From: Paenibacillus sp. TCA20
GTDB taxonomy: Bacteria; Bacillota; Bacilli; Paenibacillales; Paenibacillaceae
DNA: 64,000 nt
NCBI RefSeq assembly: GCF_000732325.1
Contig: NZ_BBIW01000010.1
Coordinates: 62,001-126,000 of the forward strand
Direction of reading: 5' to 3'
In this document: positions 40,851 to 53,600 of the stretch, piece by piece
Position numbering within the stretch: the first letter of the stretch is position 1
Layout: every line of letters starts with the position of its first letter
Made by a program: the position numbers and the translations under genes
Notes under the pieces: generated by a model
The model's input: the letters and a program-made list of their open reading frames with translations, nothing else
What the model was told of the DNA's origin: nothing
Database searches by the model: none

Positions 40851-41624
40851 ATGTATACACAAAAAGAGATTGATCTATGGAAAGAACAGTACGGGGATAT
40901 ATTTGCATGCACCATTAATGAGAAAAAATTCGTGTATCGAATGCTTGGACGGAATGAGTACAACTTTGTCATGGCAATGGGAGATGTATCCCCTAGCGAA
41001 GCTGAGGAAATCTTTTGTGAGATTGCAACGATCTATCCTGAAGGCTTTAACTTCCGTACAACAGATGGATATGCGACTTCCCTTTGCTCATATATCTTAG
41101 ACAGTTCGATGCTAGGCAATACAGATCAAGCAGAACAGCTGCTAAACTATCATCGGGAAGATATGACGGATTACAGCTTTCAAGTTGATTGTGTGATTCA
41201 AGAGGCGTTTCCTAAATATACGTTAGAAGAAATAGCCAGCTGGCCGGTGCCGAAAACGATGTATTACTTGGCTCGAGCTGAATGGATACTGCAAAATCTA
41301 CGAGGAGTGCCTTTACAAGTCTATTCTCAAGAAGAATTAATGACTATACAACAGGAACAAGCAGCTCCTGCTCCAATGCCTATGGCTATGTCTCCACAAC
41401 AAAGAGCGGAGGCATCCCCTTTAGCGAATCCAGAGAAACCGCCAGAGCCTAGACAAAAAGGCGATGTGAGCCGAAAGGAACTGACACAGCAAGAGCTAGA
41501 AGCTATGATGTCTCAAGTCTCAAGCCAGAAAGTTGACCTTAGTAAAAATATGGCCAATCAATCTTTTCCGGAACTAGCTTTATTTAAAGCTCAGGACGAC
41601 CTTAGAGGTGAGTTCGATGTTTAA
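40851..41624 (+). CDS. Tail assembly chaperone candidate (second)
   Basis: The protein has 257 aa; ATG 40851 follows CAGGTGAT. KKFVYRMLGRNEYNFVMAM and the text around EIFCEIATIYPEGF...LCSYILDSSML are like T4-type and SPO1-type chaperones. The end is Gln/Pro/Ala-rich (EEQAAPAPMPMAMSPQQRAEASPL). It should keep the giant protein that follows in an export-ready form. Confidence 0.55.
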   Translation: MYTQKEIDLWKEQYGDIFACTINEKKFVYRMLGRNEYNFVMAMGDVSPSEAEEIFCEIATIYPEGFNFRTTDGYATSLCSYILDSSMLGNTDQAEQLLNYHREDMTDYSFQVDCVIQEAFPKYTLEEIASWPVPKTMYYLARAEWILQNLRGVPLQVYSQEELMTIQQEQAAPAPMPMAMSPQQRAEASPLANPEKPPEPRQKGDVSRKELTQQELEAMMSQVSSQKVDLSKNMANQSFPELALFKAQDDLRGEFDV

Positions 41625-41763
41625 AGTATGGGAAATAGTGAATCAAGTTTACTACGATCCCAGAGTGAATAAGAAATATGGGGACGGGCAGTGGATGATT
41701 CAGACCTGCTGGGGGCTCTATCTTGAAAGATGGTATGAGAAATACGTATATGAAATGAGGTGA
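41617..41763 (+). CDS. 48-aa protein of unknown function before the giant gene
   Basis: Short gene overlapping the end of the chaperone gene and ending 4 bases before the next TTG start. GAGGTGA lies just before the ATG. The protein MFKVWEIVNQVYYDPRVN..., ending WYEKYVYEMR, is rich in Trp and Tyr. A tiny gene in this place may help tail assembly; no family was recognised. Confidence 0.55.
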   Translation: MFKVWEIVNQVYYDPRVNKKYGDGQWMIQTCWGLYLERWYEKYVYEMR

Positions 41764-41767
41764 TAGC

Positions 41768-44700
41768 TTGGAACGAGAACAATACGATGAGAATAAGTTC
41801 GCTCCCTATTTAGATAATGATAGCCGTCCGATGACGCGCTTTTTGCAATCAAATGAAGAGGATGATGAAATATCTTTCTTCGCAAAGGCAGGTATCGCAG
41901 TAGGGGGCGTTATTGCAGCAAGAGCTTTGATGCATCGTACCGGAGCTACCCGACAAATCACACGCTTTTTTGATACCCAAGTTAAAGGTTCCTATCAGGC
42001 AGCCAGAGAAATCATGCAAGAGCAGCGCCCTTCAAGAACTATGACAAGGGATTTGCCCGGATCAATCCGGAGATTCAATGAACGAAGAAGTGAATTGGTG
42101 AAGCGTCAGACTGAGCAGATGAGAGAGTTTAGTCGGCGCGGCGGTGCAGAAGAATACGATATGCAGCGTTACATCCGTCAGAGGGAGCAGATGATTACGG
42201 AGCAAGTACCGTTCCATATCCAAGAAGGATTACGGTACCGGGACGTTCTTAAAGAAGTGGAAGCCCGCATGCCTAAGCATGCTAAGTCCATTCAAAGTGC
42301 AATGGAAAGTGGAGACCCTGGATTTCTGAGATCACTCCCGTCAGAGCAGGTGGCATCCCACCTACGCAAACACGGTGTTACTGATCGGGATGCGATTGAT
42401 CAATTTGCTCGTATCCAAGATGCCTATCGGAATAAGAATTATCGAGCTGATTCAGAGGAAGCCCGCGCATGGATCGAAGGCATTCAGACCAAGATGCGTA
42501 AGTTTACTGCCGAGCAAATGGATAGCCTAACCCGAAAAGAAGCTCGATACAAAGGGGTACTGAATGGTCATAGGCAAGCTACTGTAGAAGACATTCTAGC
42601 CATGAATAAGAAAGGGGTCATGCAGGTAGACCCTAAGCTTGTTGCTCATATGGAAGAGATCATGCAGTACAACAAAAAGTTTGGCCAATCTGTATTTGAC
42701 GAGAATGTATACATTAGAGAGAGAAACGGAAAGATCATCGATTGGACCGATTACAAAACATATGATGATATGCGCAGAGGTGTTAAAGAATGGGCTGCCA
42801 AAACATTGCCGGGCGGGCTCATGCACATGCGGGATAGCATCAATATACAAGAGGCTCGTGAGATTGCCAGCTTCCGTATCTTTAATCGAGATGTAGTTCA
42901 GCCAGGGCTTAACGCTCAGCGTGGCTTAGACGTCAAGGAGAGAGCCCATGAACCACTAATCTATGTCAACGGTAAGTTTGTTCGTCTCTTTGACGAAAAT
43001 GCAGTCAACACAGATGCAGGTATGGAAGTACTGAATAAGCAGCGCGATATGTTTCTTACCTCATCAAGATTCGGAACGATCGGAAAAGTAACACGGCAAG
43101 TGTCCGGCATGATGACCGAAGAGGGTGGTCAGAGGAACTTCTTTGCGGGCATCTTTGATTTAGGAAGACAGGATAAAGATGCTGCCATTCATGGAGCGCT
43201 AGGAAGAGTAAATAAATTCTTTAATCCAGACTGGGAACGCAATGTCATTAATAAAGCCCTGCAAGGCGGCATCGATCAAGAGAGCTCTTATGCTGTTAGG
43301 GCTTATTTTGAGAAGTACAGCAAAGGGCTGTCCGCCCGATCCCTTAACAATATGATTGATGATATGCCAGCCAGCTTGAGAGAGTTTGTTCAGGCGAATG
43401 ACATTACCTTCAGTACGCAAGATGACTTCATGAAAGTATTCCGTTTCATGGGCGAAGGCGATGGAAAGCGAATGGCAAGTGGCGAGTTAAAATCACTCTG
43501 GCAAAAGTATGAGCGTGATCCGGATGCTTTCCTACATTCTAAAAGACCTGTAGGAGACTCTTCTTGGCTTGGAGAATACACAAATATTCAAACAGGGTTC
43601 GATCGTATTCATCAGCAGCTTAGTATCGATCTGATTAATCAGCTTATTCACCGGAAGCAAATGAACACGATGAGCCCTTTTGATTTCAGACAGTATACGG
43701 ACGATCTCTTTGATGCAGGTAAACTGACAAAACAAGAGTGGCAGGATACACAGTTCCTATTCAGTCATGCACAATACAAGAAATCAGAGATTGGAATCAA
43801 CTCGAATCCTTCAGGGGCAATTCAGGATATTAATAATCTGATGACTGGCAAGACACCAGAAGCTTTGAAATTCCAGGATAATGTGAAAGCTAATCTCCAT
43901 GTAACAAATCCTCTATTCCAAAAGTTCTCTGGAACAAGACCGATCAACCGCATAAACGATGAATATATTGCGGTGAATAAGGCATTTGAATCAACGACTG
44001 CCTCTGGAAGATTTCTTGAGTTCTTCACGGACTTCGGGGATAAAGCAAAGCAGATGGGACTTCGGACTGGTCGAAGAAACATGGAGGACTTCACAAACCT
44101 GTCGATCTTCGGGGCCAATTATCCGATTTACCGTTTGCAGGACGCACTAGGTGATCTCGGGCTTGGATTCTCAGATGATTCTATGACAAGTCCACTGAAG
44201 ATGATGTCCTCTCTAATGCTTAAGAGATTCCTGCCGATCTATCTTGGCACACAATACGCTCAGTATTTAGATTGGGAAGTGGAGCAGTCCACAGGACAGA
44301 GTGTATCTGACCGGTGGGAAAACTATAAAGCTAGAACGAACCTCATTGAAGCTTGGGCTGATGATCAGAGCGGAAAGACAGAGGAAGAGAAAAGAGCAAG
44401 GATGCTCACGCCTGGGATTGATCACTTTGCCGCTATGCCTAGCATTTATCTTCCGGGCATTGGCCCTGTAGGTCCAGGCTATATTGCTGCAGCTGCTCTT
44501 GGATATGGCGGAACTCCAATTGATGAAAGGGAAGCATACTCTGCTGAAGAGTATGAAGAATACCTGCAGTATGGCGAAGATGAAGTACGCAAGAGTAGAT
44601 GGTGGTTGTTTGGCTCCAAGTCGGCTTATAGAGGCGATCGTGTTACTGAACACCGTCCTAATAGCTACCGACTAGCTTTGTCGGACGCAGAAGATAGTGA

Positions 44701-47641
44701 TACAAACCTGACTAATGAAGAACAATGGTCTGAGACAAATATATTGCCGACTTTCCGAAATCCTTTAGGGGGATTGGCTTACGCCTTTGGGTTGAAGGAT
44801 CCGTACTATTGGGAAAGAAAACATTTCTATGATCGACCTTACCTGATTACCGGATCACTATTCAACCCGAATACACCTTTCTTCGGAGATATCGGAAATG
44901 CTACGATTGGTCAGCTTATTAAGCCGACAGAGAAGATGCATCCCGAATACTGGGGCGACCCTATCTTAATGCAGGAACAGACAGCGGAGTTCGGTAATCG
45001 TCCTAACTCGCCAATCGTGACACGGTTTTCTCCAGGCGGTCGAACGGAGAATATCGTGTATGCAGACTCTGAGGACTATGGAGCTAACCAATATACAAGG
45101 GACACTGATACTTCTGCACCGCGCTATATCCAAATTCATCAGAAGGATGCAGAGGGAAATCAAACAGGAGCTTATGTTGCTCAAGAGATCAATACAGGAC
45201 AAGCCATCTACGTGCCAGCAAATGTGGCCAATAAAGATTACACCATTGAAGAGCTATTCAATATTGCTGAGAAGACGGACGATGAAACCCTGATTAAGAC
45301 GAAGCCTCGTGCAATGTTTGATGATGGATTCGCCTACAAACAAGAGCTTGAGAATCGTAAACTAGAAGACCTTCAAGATCCAACACAAGCTGGATGGCTT
45401 ATGCAGGAAGCGTGGGAAAACTGGTCAGAGCCTCTAGGGGTATACAAATGGATTCTTCAGGATGAGCTCTTCGGATATAATCCTTATGAAGGTAAGACAG
45501 TTATTGAAAAAGCCGATGCAGCTTACAATCTATCAAATGCTTTCCAATCGCTGAATGCAGGTTCCCTCGGTGGTCAACTCTCTGAGATTGGGCGGCGGTT
45601 CATACGGCGCGATGATGGACAACTGGATAAATTTAATCCGATCCGCAACACGATGCCAGATTGGCTACCTGGCTCAGATTATTTCATTGATTTTCAAAGC
45701 GGTGATCCCTATCAGAAAATAGAGAATGGAGAATACCGACTGCCGGGAGAGACCTATGAAAAGCTTAATCAGCTTCATCCAGATGAGACAGGTGCTTATG
45801 GTGCTTTCGATAAATTCAAGATACTAGCTGACGTAGCGCCATGGAGTGACGAATATAAATTCTGGCGTGATTATGTCGTAGAAACGAATACAGATACTGA
45901 ACTTAGAAAACAAGCGGCTGATATCAAGCGGCAGGTGTCTCAGAGGAAGCAGAAGTATGAATTTACTCCTTATCGGTTTGAAGGCGCTGAGCTTGAATAT
46001 CAACAGGCTACGGTACGCAAATTCTTGGATGACTACAGTTTTGTGACAGAAGAATTTGGCGATCAAGTTTTCAGGCTGGCTGGTGTCGATTTAAGAGGGA
46101 AGGCGGAAGGCGTTCTTCGGTCGTATGTTAATGTTGGCGATCAAGTCACAATCGGTCTTAATGGTGATGAAAGTAAACAGATTTCGAATGATACGTATAA
46201 GACAGCACGCGTTGTTGTTTATAACAAGGACATCGGAAATATCAACCGAGATATCCTTGCTCGCGGGTTAATGAAAGAGAATCTTGCCGATTTCTCTGCT
46301 GCAGGTGTATTCTCAAGATTCTCAGACTCTGAGATTAGCAAAGGCGCAAAGTGGGAGCGGATTGCTCACTATGAGTCACCACTAAATACGAAGTTCCTGC
46401 AAGTGCGTACAGCACTTGAGGAATACGAGAGAGATCAGGTGTACGGTAAGGATTGGGCAACATGGGAAAACTTCTTGATTGATGATTATCTCATCCCTGG
46501 TTTCCAGTCCATCATTCGTCATGATTTGGATGAATCGATGATGCGTGGGGCCGTTGCCGGTGCACTTGTAGGTGGGTTCCTAAATATCTTCGGAGCTGGT
46601 AAAAAGAATATTCTGCGCAGTGGTATTGTCGGTGCTTTAGGAGCCGGGATCGGCAACCTGTATAGACAGCATTACGAGAAAGAGACAGGCGAAGCGTGGA
46701 TTCCTGAGCGAAGAAGGATAGAGAATGACATCAACGAATACTTCGATGTTCTGAAATACATGAAGTTTCGCGGTCTATATGAGCAAGCGAAGATTGATGC
46801 TGCTGAAGCTGGCTATGATGTCGATACCATCCTTGGGGATGAAGAAGCCCGGCAGGAAATAAATAGGCAGCGGAAGCGCGAGCTGGAAGACCAGAAGATC
46901 AGACTGTTCATTGATCAACCTGAAGGATGGGAAGATCAGCGCAAGGCCATCAATAAAGAGATCGAGCTAATGGGTCAAGGATTCAATGAAATACAGCTGC
47001 CGCAAGAAGTGCTTATGGCCATGCATTACAAAGACATGTATGAACGCACGGTTTACGGCGCTGATCCATATAGCGACCGAATGAAGCTGGCTAGCGCACT
47101 CCCGTACAAGGATAAATGGTTCTTCGATGATTTTGTTGAAGCTCCTGAAAGGGATCGTCAACGTATCCTAGAGGTTATTCCGGAGAACCAAAGGCGTATC
47201 TATAAAGCATTATGGGGGATCGAAAATGAAGGACCAGCTCCTTTAGAAGAGGTATTCTCCAAGTTCGTCCTGCCAGACCCCGGATGGATCGGATGGAATC
47301 CAAAGGTTGACCTTGAAGATATGAAGGTGAAGGCAGTTCAAGAAGCCGGCCTTGATATGAGTGACTTTAACTTCTGGACAGATGATGTTGTCTCATCCAG
47401 CTATCTGCCTGATATTTCACCTGAAGGCAATGATGTCTATCTGAATGGACCTCAATTTTCAGGCTATCAAGAAATGCAGAATAACATCCGTGCTGTATTA
47501 GAGGGGCAAGGCCTTACCGATGTAGATATTCGTATAGCTCCTAGCGGAGGAAATGAAACCAACGTGAACTTCAGATACGAAGAGGATCGAAGTCATGAGA
47601 TCAATAACTATTTCAAAGAGAATATGGATTCTCTGATGTAA
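41768..47641 (+). CDS. Giant tape-measure-position protein with SNase-like domain
   Basis: The protein has 1957 aa from a TTG at 41768, with GAGGTGA just upstream. It takes the tape-measure position. The N-terminus has a hydrophobic segment (FFAKAGIAVGGVIAARALM) at ~35-55, and the next ~500 residues are helical and basic. Around residues 1420-1510, VFRLAGVDLRGKAEGVLRSYVNVGDQV, then TYKTARVVVYNKDIGNINRDILARGLMKENL resemble the staphylococcal-nuclease barrel (RLxGxD, later D-x-x-GR-region and N-x-x-L-x-x-G). The acid-rich catalytic D-x-P-E is absent, so it may be inactive. A Gly-rich hydrophobic hairpin follows (GAVAGALVGGFLNIFGAG...GIVGALGAGIGNLY). It is probably a tape measure that is also injected. 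Confidence 0.6.
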   Translation: MEREQYDENKFAPYLDNDSRPMTRFLQSNEEDDEISFFAKAGIAVGGVIAARALMHRTGATRQITRFFDTQVKGSYQAAREIMQEQRPSRTMTRDLPGSIRRFNERRSELVKRQTEQMREFSRRGGAEEYDMQRYIRQREQMITEQVPFHIQEGLRYRDVLKEVEARMPKHAKSIQSAMESGDPGFLRSLPSEQVASHLRKHGVTDRDAIDQFARIQDAYRNKNYRADSEEARAWIEGIQTKMRKFTAEQMDSLTRKEARYKGVLNGHRQATVEDILAMNKKGVMQVDPKLVAHMEEIMQYNKKFGQSVFDENVYIRERNGKIIDWTDYKTYDDMRRGVKEWAAKTLPGGLMHMRDSINIQEAREIASFRIFNRDVVQPGLNAQRGLDVKERAHEPLIYVNGKFVRLFDENAVNTDAGMEVLNKQRDMFLTSSRFGTIGKVTRQVSGMMTEEGGQRNFFAGIFDLGRQDKDAAIHGALGRVNKFFNPDWERNVINKALQGGIDQESSYAVRAYFEKYSKGLSARSLNNMIDDMPASLREFVQANDITFSTQDDFMKVFRFMGEGDGKRMASGELKSLWQKYERDPDAFLHSKRPVGDSSWLGEYTNIQTGFDRIHQQLSIDLINQLIHRKQMNTMSPFDFRQYTDDLFDAGKLTKQEWQDTQFLFSHAQYKKSEIGINSNPSGAIQDINNLMTGKTPEALKFQDNVKANLHVTNPLFQKFSGTRPINRINDEYIAVNKAFESTTASGRFLEFFTDFGDKAKQMGLRTGRRNMEDFTNLSIFGANYPIYRLQDALGDLGLGFSDDSMTSPLKMMSSLMLKRFLPIYLGTQYAQYLDWEVEQSTGQSVSDRWENYKARTNLIEAWADDQSGKTEEEKRARMLTPGIDHFAAMPSIYLPGIGPVGPGYIAAAALGYGGTPIDEREAYSAEEYEEYLQYGEDEVRKSRWWLFGSKSAYRGDRVTEHRPNSYRLALSDAEDSDTNLTNEEQWSETNILPTFRNPLGGLAYAFGLKDPYYWERKHFYDRPYLITGSLFNPNTPFFGDIGNATIGQLIKPTEKMHPEYWGDPILMQEQTAEFGNRPNSPIVTRFSPGGRTENIVYADSEDYGANQYTRDTDTSAPRYIQIHQKDAEGNQTGAYVAQEINTGQAIYVPANVANKDYTIEELFNIAEKTDDETLIKTKPRAMFDDGFAYKQELENRKLEDLQDPTQAGWLMQEAWENWSEPLGVYKWILQDELFGYNPYEGKTVIEKADAAYNLSNAFQSLNAGSLGGQLSEIGRRFIRRDDGQLDKFNPIRNTMPDWLPGSDYFIDFQSGDPYQKIENGEYRLPGETYEKLNQLHPDETGAYGAFDKFKILADVAPWSDEYKFWRDYVVETNTDTELRKQAADIKRQVSQRKQKYEFTPYRFEGAELEYQQATVRKFLDDYSFVTEEFGDQVFRLAGVDLRGKAEGVLRSYVNVGDQVTIGLNGDESKQISNDTYKTARVVVYNKDIGNINRDILARGLMKENLADFSAAGVFSRFSDSEISKGAKWERIAHYESPLNTKFLQVRTALEEYERDQVYGKDWATWENFLIDDYLIPGFQSIIRHDLDESMMRGAVAGALVGGFLNIFGAGKKNILRSGIVGALGAGIGNLYRQHYEKETGEAWIPERRRIENDINEYFDVLKYMKFRGLYEQAKIDAAEAGYDVDTILGDEEARQEINRQRKRELEDQKIRLFIDQPEGWEDQRKAINKEIELMGQGFNEIQLPQEVLMAMHYKDMYERTVYGADPYSDRMKLASALPYKDKWFFDDFVEAPERDRQRILEVIPENQRRIYKALWGIENEGPAPLEEVFSKFVLPDPGWIGWNPKVDLEDMKVKAVQEAGLDMSDFNFWTDDVVSSSYLPDISPEGNDVYLNGPQFSGYQEMQNNIRAVLEGQGLTDVDIRIAPSGGNETNVNFRYEEDRSHEINNYFKENMDSLM

Positions 47642-47653
47642 GGAAGTGAACCA

Positions 47654-50600
47654 ATGTCGGGAATTGAAGAGATATTGATGGCCGAAGGGTTCCAGGCGGT
47701 TGCTCCAAACAGCCGCGGCACCTGGGTTCCAGTCACCGCATTTAATCCTGTTACAAGCCCAAACTATGCAAAAAGAGATAGTCGGCAAGGGAAAGTAAAT
47801 GAACTGTTAGAAAAGATTAATGGATCACAGCTATCGGCAAGATCAATCATTGGTCAGGGGCGGTACAAAGTAATGCCAGAGCTTTACACTGCCAATAATA
47901 ATCAAGCTCGAAGCGCCATCGATGTATTTCAGGAGTTTGCACAAAGAGCTAAGGACCCAAGCAGTAAACATAATTCCTATATTGCTTTCGATATTGAGAC
48001 CATGGGTGATCGATCTAAAAACAATGGATCAGGATTTGGAGTAACTGAGATTGCAGCTCAAAGCTTTAGTAGGCAGGCAGACGGGACTTATAAATCCAAC
48101 TCAAAGAGCGTTTTTAATGCGTTGCTTGCCCTAGATAATAAGTCAGCAACAGAAATGAAAGGTCTGATAAAGAAGATTAAAACAGATCCATACAGTTTCC
48201 GAAAAATGACTTCTTCTGAGCAGCGCTCCGTTATCGACTTGATGCGGTATTCTACTTCAAACGAGGGCGGTGTTTCGGGTGCCATCCTGCAGACAAACCG
48301 AGGAATAACAAATATCAGTCACAACCAAGTCGTGAATCAGATTCTTCGCACAGACGGAACAATTGATGACTTGAAGTTTATTCAGAATTTTGAATTTTAT
48401 CTTCGTCATATCAATCAAGGATTTAACGATCTACAGGCTAACGGAGAGAAAGATCATCTAGGAGTTATTAACCGGTATAATAAATTCCTTCACGACAATC
48501 GTTACAAGTACTTTTTATCTCACAATGGTACCAATTTTGATATACCTGCATTGGAGCAATGGAGTAAAAAGATAGGAGAGCCCATATTGGGACCGAAGAA
48601 GCATATCGACTTCTTGAGAGTCATTCAATCATCCTATCCGAATATGAAGGGGCTGCATACAAGCTTCGGCAGATCATTCGAGTCTAAACCAGCAATGGGA
48701 GGTCTAGGCACACTACAAGAACTGCGTAGAACTTTTGGGTTTGATCAGGGCGCCGCCCATAATGCCGCTCATGATATTGGTGAAGAAGGTCTAGGCGGAG
48801 TTTTCTCCAAAATGTTTAACGGCGTCAATCAAACAATAGAAAATGCAAAAACACTGCCGGGCATCGACACTTTTGGGTTCAATTATCATCCCACTCAGCT
48901 CAGTTGGAGTGATCGGCAGCTTAGAAGAGGGGATCGCCTATTTTCAGTTGGCGGAGCAATGGCTTACGGCAATGGCGAGTTTGATTTTCAAGCAAGATTG
49001 GAAGACGGATCCTTTGTGGCAGATGAGCCCGACTTTAATCGTATGGCCGTCAACAGTAAGTCCTTCTATGAAGTGCAGGGATTGCGGAATATCTCAGATT
49101 ATAATGAAGACGGTACTTTAAAGACAAATCGATTAGCGCTCGACTTATATAATCCAGATACGAAGGCCACCTCATTTATCATTCGTGAGGGTGATGATGC
49201 CATTCAGCAAATCGAAAATTTTGTCCAACAAAAATTCTACTACTGGAATGGCCTTACAAAAGGCATGCAACGTGAGATTCGTATCCAGAAGGAAAGGGAC
49301 TTGGCTAGACGAAGATACGAAAGTTTAACATCTCTTTCGGGTGCCGGTGGAAACTCAACCACTCGAGGATTTGAAGCTGCAAAGCGTATGTATGGTAATG
49401 CATCAGTTTACCGCGAGCGCTTAGAAGGCAAGGGCGGACATATCCAAAATGTAATAGATAGCATTGAGGATGATGCCGATGAAGTTCGCCAGCGCTTGAT
49501 GGATAGCCGGATTACTCACGAAGAGATGATGGATCGCATGGACTTCAATAGTTTGCCGGGAGGTAAATTAAATGAGGCAGAGCAGCGCCTATTCTTCCGA
49601 ATGGCTCCACGGCTTGTGGATGAGCTTCCTCATTACAGTAAAGCCATTGAAGCGATCGAGGAGCAATTCCCAATCAATCCAGACATGAGTGATAAAGAAG
49701 TAAAGCGAACCAGGCAACAGCGGGATATTGCTTGGAGGTTATATAACCAAGAAGTGAATGGAAGAATTGGTGGAGATACTACCGAACGTGCAACACAGCC
49801 CTTTGAGCAAAGAGGCATACATTATACGGATCGAAGCACAGCTAGAAAAGAGCAGAGATACCTAAACTTCGAAACGGTTGCAAGTGCTCGTAATGCAATC
49901 TATCGCCAGATCGGGAAACCGGAAGATGGTATTGATCTCAGAAAAGAACGTCTTGGAAATCTGATTACTTCACTTCAAGAGAGTAACGTTATCAATAGAA
50001 AAGTGGCCAACAAGTTCCACGAATTTAATCGAAGCTTCGCTATTAATGACAGCATTAATATGATGGTCCAAGATCTGATGGATAACCATGATATCATGCA
50101 GCAGAATCTCAAAATTAAATCCGTAGGTCGTAGAGCTGAGATGCAGCAAGTAAGCGCAGCTGTTAACCAAGAAATGATTCAGTCTGCTATCAAGAAGACC
50201 AATGGAGTTCAGGGTTTTATTCTACAGCAAGGGATTGCAAACCAGCGGGTGAAAATGGACGAGAGTGCAATCAACGTCTTTTCACGGCTTGATGGTGTAG
50301 AGCATGCATCTGGACTGAGAAGCAACAACTATTCGGCTATCAATCACATTCTGGAAAGCTACAAAACGGCAGCGGACAAAATGGGGATGCATGGGCTTCA
50401 GTACAATCTTTCAGTGAATCAAGAAGGGACTCAGGCACGGATTCAGATCTTTAAGAGCGAAAACAGCGCAAGTGTCATGGAAAAGTTTCTTGCCGGCGAA
50501 TCGCATAGTAAAGCATCCGAAATCATTGTTCCATTGATCCAGCAGAACGGAACCCATGTTATTGGCAACCAAGTACTCAACGCTCGATCTTTTCTAGTCA

Positions 50601-53600
50601 ATGAAGGAGGAAGCACTAAAACTATCTCTTCTGCAGAAATGATCGCAAGAGGATATACCGATTCTTTTGAAATGCGTAACATTCTAAATGCCATTAGAAA
50701 TGATGAGTATGAAGAAGCGGACTTGATGAGTAAGAGGGCTTTGCGGGGTGAGATTGAATCCCTGTCTGGAATCAAGCGCAATATCCTATCTCAAAACGAT
50801 GGTTATTATTGGGCAAATAATGACTCTGACTTCTTAAAGCAATCTCACGTCAGTCTGGCTCCAGCTATGATTCAAGAATGGCATGAACAAGGACGTATTG
50901 ATCTTGATAGAGATATACGGGAAGACTGGCTGGGAAAAGCCCTACAGCATGGAAGTAATATACGACATGCAACGTTTGATGATCTTTCTCCTAGTAAAGC
51001 TTATGAAATGATCAAAGAAGTTGACCAGTGGGCGGAAAGCAAGGGGCTAAATCTTTATGCCGGCAGCGTAAAATCTGAAAATGTTTCAAGAGGGATATGG
51101 TCTTTCAAGAACATTCAGGATTATCATCCACTTGGAGCGTACAGCTTTAACGGTCGGGATAATGCTGTCCAGTGGTTTAACAGCTACAACGTTAATGAGA
51201 AGACAAGGCAAGGACTTCTTGAAGCTGGCATAAAGCCTTCATACTTCGATAGCCTTGTTACAACAGCGGCCATGGAAGAACGGAACAATGCGAATCCTGC
51301 ACAGCGAGGCGTTAACATGAAAGTTGCCTATATGTCGCAAGCTCAGCTTGACGATCGAGTGGAACAGCTTCTTGCTGATAGTAGTGTAAGTCAGCGCATT
51401 AAAGATCAGCTATCTAATTCCATGGCGAAAGCTAGATTATACGAGCAACAGGCTATCTTTACTAAAGAAATCATGGACGCATACAAAGTGGATAATCACA
51501 CCTTTATCGACAAGGGTGACTCCTTTACCTGGAATAGTACTTTCTACGAAGATGGCCATTTAAGAACAACGGTGAATCCAGGGGATCTGCTCGGCATAAG
51601 AACGGTGTCTGGCGTTGAAGAGAAAGTCTTCTATGACGGAAATAAAACAGGAACAATCTTCACGGATTATGATGAGAATAGAATCGGGATTCATACTGAA
51701 GACCAGCCGTTCAAATTCATGATCGAAGGAGAAAAAACAACCGACACTACAGTCTCAAGAGAGCTAATGAGATATCTTACAGGATCAGATGATATCACAG
51801 CTATCTATAATCCTGATGTAGAAAAGCATAAAGACTTTGGCGCTATGATGACAGGTCAGGCCAAACTTCTAGCAGACCATATTCAAGGCATGTCTCCAGA
51901 ACAACAGCAACGTGCAATCAGAGCTGTAGAGGAATCTGGCATTGGACTAAATTGGAATGAGGATCGATTCCTAGTTAATTCGAACAAGGATATTCAGACA
52001 GACGCCTTTGATAAGCTCTTTGCTCATTCAGATATTAATTTGAATAACAAGACTAGCACAGGCTTAACGACTGCTATTCAGGAAGTTAGGGCTTCTCAAG
52101 TAGAGAATTATTCTCGAATGACTGATAGCACAGGCAGAGTTGTTATTGGGTTTAGAGGTGACGATCCAATCTATGCAGGTGGAGAGAACGCCATAAAAGG
52201 TGTTACGTGGGGGCATCGTGAATACGGGGTCCTGGATAACATGGGGGCAGAGGCTACAAAAGAGTACATGTATGGCCGGATGCTTGAGACAAACCAAGCA
52301 AACTATCGCGCGCAGGAATCCAGAAATATGATAGCAGCTCTTGGCGCTATTGCGAATCCCGAATCCATTGAAGGTCCTTCTTTAACCATAAATGATTTCA
52401 AAAGCCTTCCTACGAGCAAGTATGGAAAGAATGAGCATTCGCTCATGGGAACTATATTTGACCGATCTCATGTGTCTCAAATGCTTGGGGAAGGATTAAA
52501 TGAGCAGGGGTACTGGTTAGAGCTTCCGAAGGTTGGCGACTTGGAATACACCTACATTGACAAGGTTGTGGGCAGAGGGGCTGGTTCTGAAAAAAGGAAA
52601 GCTATTGATAAAATCTTTATTCCATTTACAGCTCAAGAAGGAAAAGGTGGAGATATTCATTTCAGAGAGCTTCAAAAGAATATCGCCAAAATCTATGAGC
52701 GAGCTGCAAGGATCGGGAAGAACGATGGGGTTACAAATTACAAGGAGGCTATAGAAGCTCATGGATCCTTGCAAAGATCTATTGATGACTACGTTAAACG
52801 ACTGACTAAAGACGTGACGTCTTCAAAAGGACAGACGTACAGCAGCGTATTCAAGACCAACATGAATGAGTCCGGTACCGGTATCTTTAAGCTGATTGAT
52901 CCGAGAACTTCAGATGCGATGGACGGCGAAAGAACATATATCTCTCCAGAAGATGCAAGAAAGATGGGCATCTATGAAAAATTAAGCGATCCAAATAAGC
53001 CTTTCTATACAATGAATGTCCGCTATCCTACGTTCCATGATAATGCAATGCAGATCACTCAGCTCATGATGGATGAGAATGTGCGACCAGGAGAGTTTCA
53101 CGTAACTGCGTTGACAGCATCCCTAATGAAAGCCGATTCTGACGGCGACTACGATAACATAGTGGCGCTGAGCGATGAAAAGATACAGGCTGAGTGGGGC
53201 AGGATTTACAATGAACAGCAGAAGCAGCGTACAGAAAGAATGGATAAGCTGATTAATAAGTTTTCTGGTGATGAAGGGGCTCGAAATTTCGACCTTCCGA
53301 ATTTGAGTAGTGACGGTGAGTTCACGCAGTTTGCAGCGAACGATCGCTCCGAGCTTACAGCGAAATCAGGTAAGATGGTAATCGGTCATGCTTCCAACCT
53401 TAACTACGCCATGCGTCAGCAAGCCAAGACCTACCTTGGCCACAATGAGACTGCACGGCAAGCCATTTATGACTTCGGACAAGACTTAGAGCAGAAACTG
53501 ATCTCATCCAAGCACGGTGCCGAAGAGATTGACAGTGCGATGGACTTCATTAATAGCCTGTACCGCGCTAGAACTGATTCCGACTGGAAAAAGGTTTACG

